NCBI GenBank assembly: GCA_963546405.1
Contig: CAUUNL010000019.1
Span: forward strand, 1-26,545
Length of the DNA stretch: 26,545 nt
DNA from: Abiotrophia defectiva_A
GTDB taxonomy: Bacteria > Bacillota > Bacilli > Lactobacillales > Aerococcaceae
Direction: 5' to 3'
The translations under genes were made by a program, and so were the position numbers. Positions 22,463 through 26,545 of the stretch are shown here, piece after piece (within the stretch, counting starts at the first letter, position 1; the number at the start of each line of letters is the position of its first letter). Under the pieces are notes generated by a model that did no database searches, had not been told where the DNA came from, and was given only the letters and a program-made list of their open reading frames with translations.

Positions 22463-23668
22463 ATGCGCCAACTAAATCAACTTTTCAAGCGTCGGGTCAA
22501 TACCCAGCTGGTGGATGAGTTACTCAATAAAACCCAGTCTGAAGTTGACAAGATGCAGCCCCTCAATGTCCTAGTCGCGGGTAAAACAGGGAGTGGTAAA
22601 TCCACGCTCATTAATGCCCTTTTCCGGGAAAATTTGGCAACCACAGGGGCCGGGCTACCCATTACTCAACAACTCGTGCGTATTACTAAGGAAGGCGTGC
22701 CTCTGACCCTCTATGATACCAAGGGGCTGGAGTTGACAGCTGAATCCCAGCGGGAGGTCTTGGCTAGCTTGTCGGATCTCCTGATTGAGAAGCGCCAAGG
22801 CGATCCGCGCGATAAAATTCACGTAGTCTACTACTGCTTGAATTCGACCATGGCTAGAATTGAAGCTATGGAAATCGAAATCATCAAGACCTTGGCCCAG
22901 TATGTGCCGGTAATTCTGGTCTTGACCCAACAATTGGATCCCAACAACCAGGAATTTCTTAGTCAGTTACAGGCTATGGCTCTACCTGTCAAGGGGATTG
23001 TGCCTATTCTGGCCAAGGCTTATAGCCTGCCAAAACAGGCTCTAATCCCGTCTCATGGTCTAAATGAGCTCTTGGAATTGAGTCTAAGTTTGGTGCCGGA
23101 GTCAGTCCACCGGGCTTTTATCAACGCCCAACAGGTCGATTTGGCAAGAAAGGTCAAAGAGGCTAGACGTTGGGCGCAAACCTATGTGACGACTGCATTT
23201 GGGGTTGGCTTTGTGCCAATTCCGGTAGCTGACGCGACGCTCCTAGTTCCCATGCAAATTACCATGCTAGCCCATCTATCGGCCATCTTCGGGGTGTCGT
23301 TAGAGAAATCCCAGTTAATTAGCCTAGTTATGGGTTTAGGTGGGACCGGTGGTACGACTTTAGTAGGTAAACTCTTGGTGTCATCCGTCTTCAAGATTCT
23401 GCCTGGCTTAGGAACGGTAACGGGCGGTGCGGTAACAGGGGCTATCGCCTCAGGCTTGACCTTGAGTTTGGCCTACAGTTATATCGAGGTTCTCAAGCAG
23501 ATTGCGACGGCAGAACAGCAAGGGCGCGATATGCGCCTGAGAGAAATCCAGAAAATCATGAACCGCTCTTTTGAACAGCATGTGGCGGTTGTGAACCAGG
23601 TCTTGCCTGACAATCTCAAGCAAGGTGCCTTTGTTAACTGGTTGCAGAGCTTCTTCGAAAAGTTTTAG
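22463..23668 (+). CDS. Membrane-associated GTPase with DUF697 domain
   Basis: 401 residues. The G domain is N-terminal: P-loop GKTGSGKST (40-48), switch region near GLPITQQ, and DTKG (85-88) as G3. The fourth motif is unusual: the expected N/TKxD appears as LTQQLD, so guanine specificity may be altered. The C-terminal half is a DUF697 domain with two hydrophobic hairpins (FGVGFVPIPVADATLLVP and the Gly-rich PGLGTVTGGAVTGAIASG) that insert into the membrane, as in YcjF-like and GTPase-DUF697 fusions. Function unknown; the protease partner upstream suggests membrane maintenance. GTG or TTG starts are not needed: ATG 22463 follows AGGAGG by 6 bases. Ends at 23676-23705. Confidence 0.88.
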   Translation: MRQLNQLFKRRVNTQLVDELLNKTQSEVDKMQPLNVLVAGKTGSGKSTLINALFRENLATTGAGLPITQQLVRITKEGVPLTLYDTKGLELTAESQREVLASLSDLLIEKRQGDPRDKIHVVYYCLNSTMARIEAMEIEIIKTLAQYVPVILVLTQQLDPNNQEFLSQLQAMALPVKGIVPILAKAYSLPKQALIPSHGLNELLELSLSLVPESVHRAFINAQQVDLARKVKEARRWAQTYVTTAFGVGFVPIPVADATLLVPMQITMLAHLSAIFGVSLEKSQLISLVMGLGGTGGTTLVGKLLVSSVFKILPGLGTVTGGAVTGAIASGLTLSLAYSYIEVLKQIATAEQQGRDMRLREIQKIMNRSFEQHVAVVNQVLPDNLKQGAFVNWLQSFFEKF

Positions 23669-23675
23669 AGAAAAC

Positions 23676-23705
23676 AAAGACCCGAGACAAGTGTCTCGGG
23701 TCTTT
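23676..23705. terminator. Bidirectional terminator
   Basis: AAAGACCCGAGAC (23676-23688) pairs with GTCTCGGGTCTTT (23693-23705) around loop AAGT, shared by the GTPase gene and the convergent yigZ-family gene. Confidence 0.92.
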
Positions 23706-23715
23706 TGTATATATC

Positions 23716-24369
23716 TTAGTCTTGGTCGGCTGCTTGTTTAATGGGGACATTGACGGTTTCCTCGCCTAGTTCTAGCCAGCCTATTTGGCCATTGAAACGG
23801 TCGCGTAGTTGGGCTTCTAGGGTCGCAGCTTGGTCTTGATAGATAGCCAAAGTATAGGTGACTTGGCCGGCATACTCGGTGTCCATAACTGTGACATCCA
23901 AGTCGCTATGGTCTAGAAAATACTGGAAGGAATCGACCTGGTTATAGCCCAGTTCTAAGGCAACTAGCAATTGGTTGACGTTGGCAACAATCGTAGCCTG
24001 ATTCAAGGCTTCACTGACTGCACTGGAATAGGCACGAATGAGGCCACCTGCCCCTAGCTTAATCCCACCAAAGTAGCGGACTACCACGGCAGCCAGATTA
24101 GTCAACTGACGTTGCTTAAGCACTTCTAGCATGGGGACACCGGCTGTACCCGCAGGTTCGCCATCATCACTCATTTTCTGGGTCAGGGAATCAGGGCCGA
24201 TAATATAGGCGCTACAATGATGCGCAGCCTTGTAATGTTCCTTGCGCAAGGCGGCAAGGATGGGTGGAAAGTCGGCTGCATCTTGTAGAGGGTAGAGATA
24301 GCAGAGGAAGCGGGACTTCTTGATTTCGATTTCGTGGACACTAGCTTGATCAATGGTCAGATAGTTCAT
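23716..24369 (-). CDS. YigZ/YvyE family protein (IMPACT/UPF0029)
   Basis: 217 residues, the same length as B. subtilis YvyE. The N-terminal IMPACT domain shows the family pattern KSRFLCYLYP, AHHCSAYIIG, SDDGEPAGTAGVPML, VVVRYFGGIKLGAGGLIRAY; a C-terminal DUF1949 domain follows. E. coli YigZ and yeast Yih1 share the fold; the bacterial proteins may bind RNA or ribosomes, but the role is not settled. The start at 24369 is set by AAAGGAGG (minus strand); the frame continues to 24408 without a site. It is divergent from degV, as in B. subtilis, where yvyE and a degV gene also lie close together. Confidence 0.93.
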   Translation of the reverse strand: MNYLTIDQASVHEIEIKKSRFLCYLYPLQDAADFPPILAALRKEHYKAAHHCSAYIIGPDSLTQKMSDDGEPAGTAGVPMLEVLKQRQLTNLAAVVVRYFGGIKLGAGGLIRAYSSAVSEALNQATIVANVNQLLVALELGYNQVDSFQYFLDHSDLDVTVMDTEYAGQVTYTLAIYQDQAATLEAQLRDRFNGQIGWLELGEETVNVPIKQAADQD

Positions 24370-24406
24370 TGGGGCGCCTCCTTTCCACATTATTCTACCA
24401 CATGGC

Positions 24407-24435
24407 AAGACATTTGGCGCGATATTTGATATAAT
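24407..24435 (+). promoter_or_regulatory. Promoter of the degV-family gene
   Basis: AAGACA (24407-24412), 17 bases, TATAAT (24430-24435). Confidence 0.7.
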
Positions 24436-24472
24436 CCCTCTGGAGCGTATTTTGAATTAAGGAGGAATGTTG

Positions 24473-25345
24473 ATGAAAGCAGCTGTGATTGTTGACTCTA
24501 CTGCCTACTTATCAGAGGCCTTAGCCCAACATCCAGACGTCTATCAAGTTGCCTTGTCGGTTAATTTCAGCGATGGCTCAGTTATGAAGGATACTTCTGA
24601 CCAGCAATTATCAAATGAATTTTACACCCGCCTCAAGTCTGAAAACCAATTACCGACAACTTCTCAGCCCCAACCAGGGGATTACTTGGCCCTCTTGGAC
24701 CAATTAGTAGCGGCTGGCTATGATACGGTCTATGCCATTCACCTTTCCAGTGAAATCAGCGGAACCTATCAAACTGCTCGTATGCTTTTGAGTGAGTATG
24801 AGGACAAATTACAAGCCTATGCAGTAGACTCTGGCTCATCTTGTATGGTCATGGAACTCTTGGTTAAGGAAACCTTAGACTGGCTTGGCCAAGGCTTGTC
24901 AGCTGAGGAAGTAGGTCGTCGTCTAGAATGGTCGGCTCGTCATTCGGATGTCTATCTCATGGTAGGGGACCTCAATAACTTGGTTAAGGGTGGCCGCCTG
25001 TCGGCTTCCAGTGCCATCTTGGGTAATATCTTACAGATTCGTCCCCTGCTTCATTTTGAAGAAGGCAAGATTGCTGTCACTGAAAAAATCCGTACGACCA
25101 AGAAGGTTTACCGTCGCATGGTGGAGCTAGTGGCAGAATGGCAAACACGCTACCCTCAGGGCGTGCATGTCGGCATTGGCCAAGCTGGTGCGCCAGAAGA
25201 TTTAAAGGTATTGGATGAAATGATGAAGGATGCCTATCCTGGTATGCCCCTTAGCTATACCAATATTGGCCCTGTCATCGGTACCCATACGGGTGATGGC
25301 ACCAAGGGCTTAGGGATTGTGCCTAAGTTACCGGCAGATTTCTAA
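24473..25345 (+). CDS. DegV family fatty-acid-binding protein (FakB-like)
   Basis: 290 residues. DegV/FakB signatures are VDSTAYLS near the start, LPTTSQPQPGDYL, the lipid-carboxylate loop SSEISGTYQ, and the C-terminal GPVIGTHTGDGTKGLG. FakB proteins hold a fatty acid in a deep pocket and present it to the kinase FakA, which makes acyl-phosphate for phospholipid synthesis. No fakA is in the window. The ATG at 24467 touches GGAGG (24461-24465), so the ATG at 24473, 7 bases away, is preferred. Monocistronic, closed by 25361-25397. Confidence 0.93.
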   Translation: MKAAVIVDSTAYLSEALAQHPDVYQVALSVNFSDGSVMKDTSDQQLSNEFYTRLKSENQLPTTSQPQPGDYLALLDQLVAAGYDTVYAIHLSSEISGTYQTARMLLSEYEDKLQAYAVDSGSSCMVMELLVKETLDWLGQGLSAEEVGRRLEWSARHSDVYLMVGDLNNLVKGGRLSASSAILGNILQIRPLLHFEEGKIAVTEKIRTTKKVYRRMVELVAEWQTRYPQGVHVGIGQAGAPEDLKVLDEMMKDAYPGMPLSYTNIGPVIGTHTGDGTKGLGIVPKLPADF

Positions 25346-25360
25346 ATCTATTACTTAAAT

Positions 25361-25397
25361 AAAAAGTCGCCATAAGTTTAACTTGTGGCGACTTTTT
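25361..25397. terminator. Bidirectional terminator
   Basis: AAAAAGTCGCCATAAG (25361-25376) pairs with CTTGTGGCGACTTTTT (25382-25397, one wobble) around loop TTTAA. It separates degV and coaA, which converge here. Confidence 0.92.
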
Positions 25398-25413
25398 TTG
25401 TTTAGTTGAAGTT

Positions 25414-26349
25414 CTAGTAATTTCTAACATAAATGCTGTCCACCAAATGGTTGGAGGCCTTATGCAGAATCAGATCTGCCCTCTCACGTGTAGGGGCGAT
25501 ATTTTGAATTAAGTTAACTAGGTTGATGGTCTGCCAAGCTTCGTTAGCGTACTGCCGGGCCTGTTCGCGTGGTTTTTGGGATAAATCGAAGTAGTAGTTA
25601 TGAGGATCTTGTTTGGCCAGGTCCAGCAAGAGCTCGAAACGTTCCATGTACCAACGTTGAATATGGACAGGATTAGCATCGATATAGATGGAGACATCGA
25701 AGAAGTCACTGACATAGAGTTTCTGGTTCTGTGGCAGTTGCAAGACATTAATCCCTTCCACAATCAGGATGTCGGGATCTTCCATGACGGCGTCTTGGCC
25801 GACTAAGACATCATAGACCTGGTGGGAATAAACAGGGTAGCTGACTGGCCCCTTACGCGTCTTAATACGTTGCATGAAGTCTAGAAGGCGAGGCATATCG
25901 TAGGAATCTGGGAAACCTTTGCGGCCTAGGATACCACGCCGAATTAATTCAGCGTTAGGGTAGAGGAATCCGTCAGTTGTCATCAGGGCGACTTTGCGCT
26001 CTGGATAGGTCCGGCTCAGCAGCTCGTGTAAGACCCGGGCCGTTGTGCTCTTGCCGACCGCGACACTCCCTGAAATCCCAATGACAAAAGGCTGGTGGGA
26101 TTGGAGAGAGGGATGGTTTTGGCCCTGCAGAAATTGATATTTGGCGGACTGATAGGCTTGTTGATAGGTCATCATCATATCCAAATAATGAATCATAGGG
26201 GCATAGATGGTGGCCACGTCTGCCTGAGACAGGCGGTCATTAAGTGAGACCAGTCGAGCCAATTCATGGACTTGCGGTATAGGTTGGCCCTCTTGGTGGA
26301 GCTTTTGCCACTCTTGGGGCGCGTAGCGCGTGAACATTTCCAATGACAT
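25414..26349 (-). CDS. coaA: Pantothenate kinase CoaA (type I)
   Basis: 311 residues, typical for bacterial type I PanK. P-loop GSVAVGKS (94-101), then MTTDGFLYPN, GFPDSYD, the conserved YSHQVYD and DILIVEGINVLQ. It phosphorylates pantothenate with ATP, the first and controlling step of CoA synthesis in the cytosol; family members are inhibited by CoA. ATG 26349 lies 7 bases after AGGAGG (minus strand). It is divergent from a gene beginning at 26501, with an inverted repeat between them. Confidence 0.95.
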   Translation of the reverse strand: MSLEMFTRYAPQEWQKLHQEGQPIPQVHELARLVSLNDRLSQADVATIYAPMIHYLDMMMTYQQAYQSAKYQFLQGQNHPSLQSHQPFVIGISGSVAVGKSTTARVLHELLSRTYPERKVALMTTDGFLYPNAELIRRGILGRKGFPDSYDMPRLLDFMQRIKTRKGPVSYPVYSHQVYDVLVGQDAVMEDPDILIVEGINVLQLPQNQKLYVSDFFDVSIYIDANPVHIQRWYMERFELLLDLAKQDPHNYYFDLSQKPREQARQYANEAWQTINLVNLIQNIAPTRERADLILHKASNHLVDSIYVRNY

Positions 26350-26380
26350 GAGATACCTCCTGACGGGGATGCTTAGGATT

Positions 26381-26409
26381 ATTTTACCACAGAATCTGCG
26401 AAAGTTTAA
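26381..26409 (-). promoter_or_regulatory. Probable coaA promoter
   Basis: Minus strand TTAAAC (26409-26404), 17 bases, TAAAAT (26386-26381). The -35 lies inside the inverted repeat 26400-26426. Confidence 0.5.
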
Positions 26410-26426
26410 GATTGCTTAAAACTTTC
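26400..26426. repeat. Inverted repeat in the coaA intergenic region
   Basis: GAAAGTTTAAG (26400-26410) and CTTAAAACTTTC (26415-26426) are complementary apart from one extra base, separated by ATTG. It could be an operator for either divergent gene. Confidence 0.55.
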
Positions 26427-26457
26427 CCTAAAAATCCCACTTTTTCCTGGGATGCGC

Positions 26458-26463
26458 TACAAT
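26458..26463 (+). promoter_or_regulatory. Possible -10 of the gene starting at 26501
   Basis: TACAAT, 38 bases upstream of the start codon; no matching -35 at 16-18 bases. Confidence 0.35.
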
Positions 26464-26500
26464 AGAACATGACGAATTGACTCGTAAAGGGGACCTTTTT

Positions 26501-26545
26501 GTGCCTAAAAAGATGCTAGAAAATCAACATAAAGAATTAAATATA
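26501..26545 (+). CDS. 5' end of a gene cut by the window edge
   Basis: A GTG codon 7 bases after AAAGGGGA opens a frame of 15 codons reading MPKKMLENQHKELNI, running off the window. Too little is present for a family call. In several Lactobacillales coaA is next to guaA (GMP synthase), whose proteins have a short variable leader of this type, so guaA is a guess only. Confidence 0.45.
   Translation, partial: MPKKMLENQHKELNI

Overview
The window looks like an ordinary chromosomal segment of a low-to-mid G+C Gram-positive coccus of the order Lactobacillales. The reasons are strong AGGAGG ribosome binding sites, an LPXTG sortase substrate, U-tract terminators between convergent genes, KtrAB, YebC of the YeeN type, and Firmicute-type gene neighbourhoods (an AlaR/AlaT-like pair, a YvfRSTU-like ABC/two-component operon, and YvyE beside DegV). 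I cannot fix the genus; Aerococcaceae is a guess. I saw no tRNA, rRNA, CRISPR array, insertion sequence or prophage, and no base-composition break that would suggest recent transfer.

Layout. 1-1175: an LPXTG surface protein with a Ser-rich repeat stalk, behind a promoter that carries a perfect WalR/VicR-type box. 1188-3272 (minus): KtrB-KtrA potassium uptake. 3359-4336 (plus): the rRNA methyltransferase RlmH and a LURP-one/YxjI-like protein. 4394-5071 (minus): an unrecognised membrane-anchored protein, divergent from a DUF218/SanA-like membrane protein (5280-5975). 6154-9618 (plus): a tight operon of an Lrp/AsnC regulator, a class I aminotransferase and oligoendopeptidase F. 9619-9959: a gene-free stretch with overlapping hairpins, a second WalR-type box and a three-hairpin RNA candidate ending in a strong terminator. 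9960-11513: a cytosolic 5'-nucleotidase-like phosphoesterase. 11596-13053 (minus): an AzgA-type purine permease with a PurBox-like site upstream. 13317-17296 (plus): a PrpE-like phosphatase, Tex and a family 2 glycosyltransferase. 17399-18118 (plus): YebC/YeeN. 18177-21544 (minus): an ABC exporter, DesK-like kinase and DesR-like regulator operon behind a striking repeated palindrome. 21755-23668 (plus): a YugP-type zinc protease and a membrane GTPase. 23716-24369 (minus): YigZ/YvyE. 24473-25345 (plus): DegV/FakB. 25414-26349 (minus): pantothenate kinase. 26501 onwards: the first codons of another gene.

Themes. Much of the window concerns envelope, ion and nucleotide housekeeping: K+ uptake, purine uptake and nucleotide hydrolysis, alanine-type transamination with peptide degradation, fatty-acid binding and CoA synthesis. 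Most genes have a recognisable promoter and a hairpin terminator, often shared between convergent genes. I found no clear new defence or mobile system. The best leads for something undescribed are the structured RNA at about 9753-9881, the triple-palindrome operator at 21612-21643 with its kinase that has a degenerate ATP lid, the two WalR-type boxes, and two exported proteins with no recognised family (121-1128 and 4394-5071).
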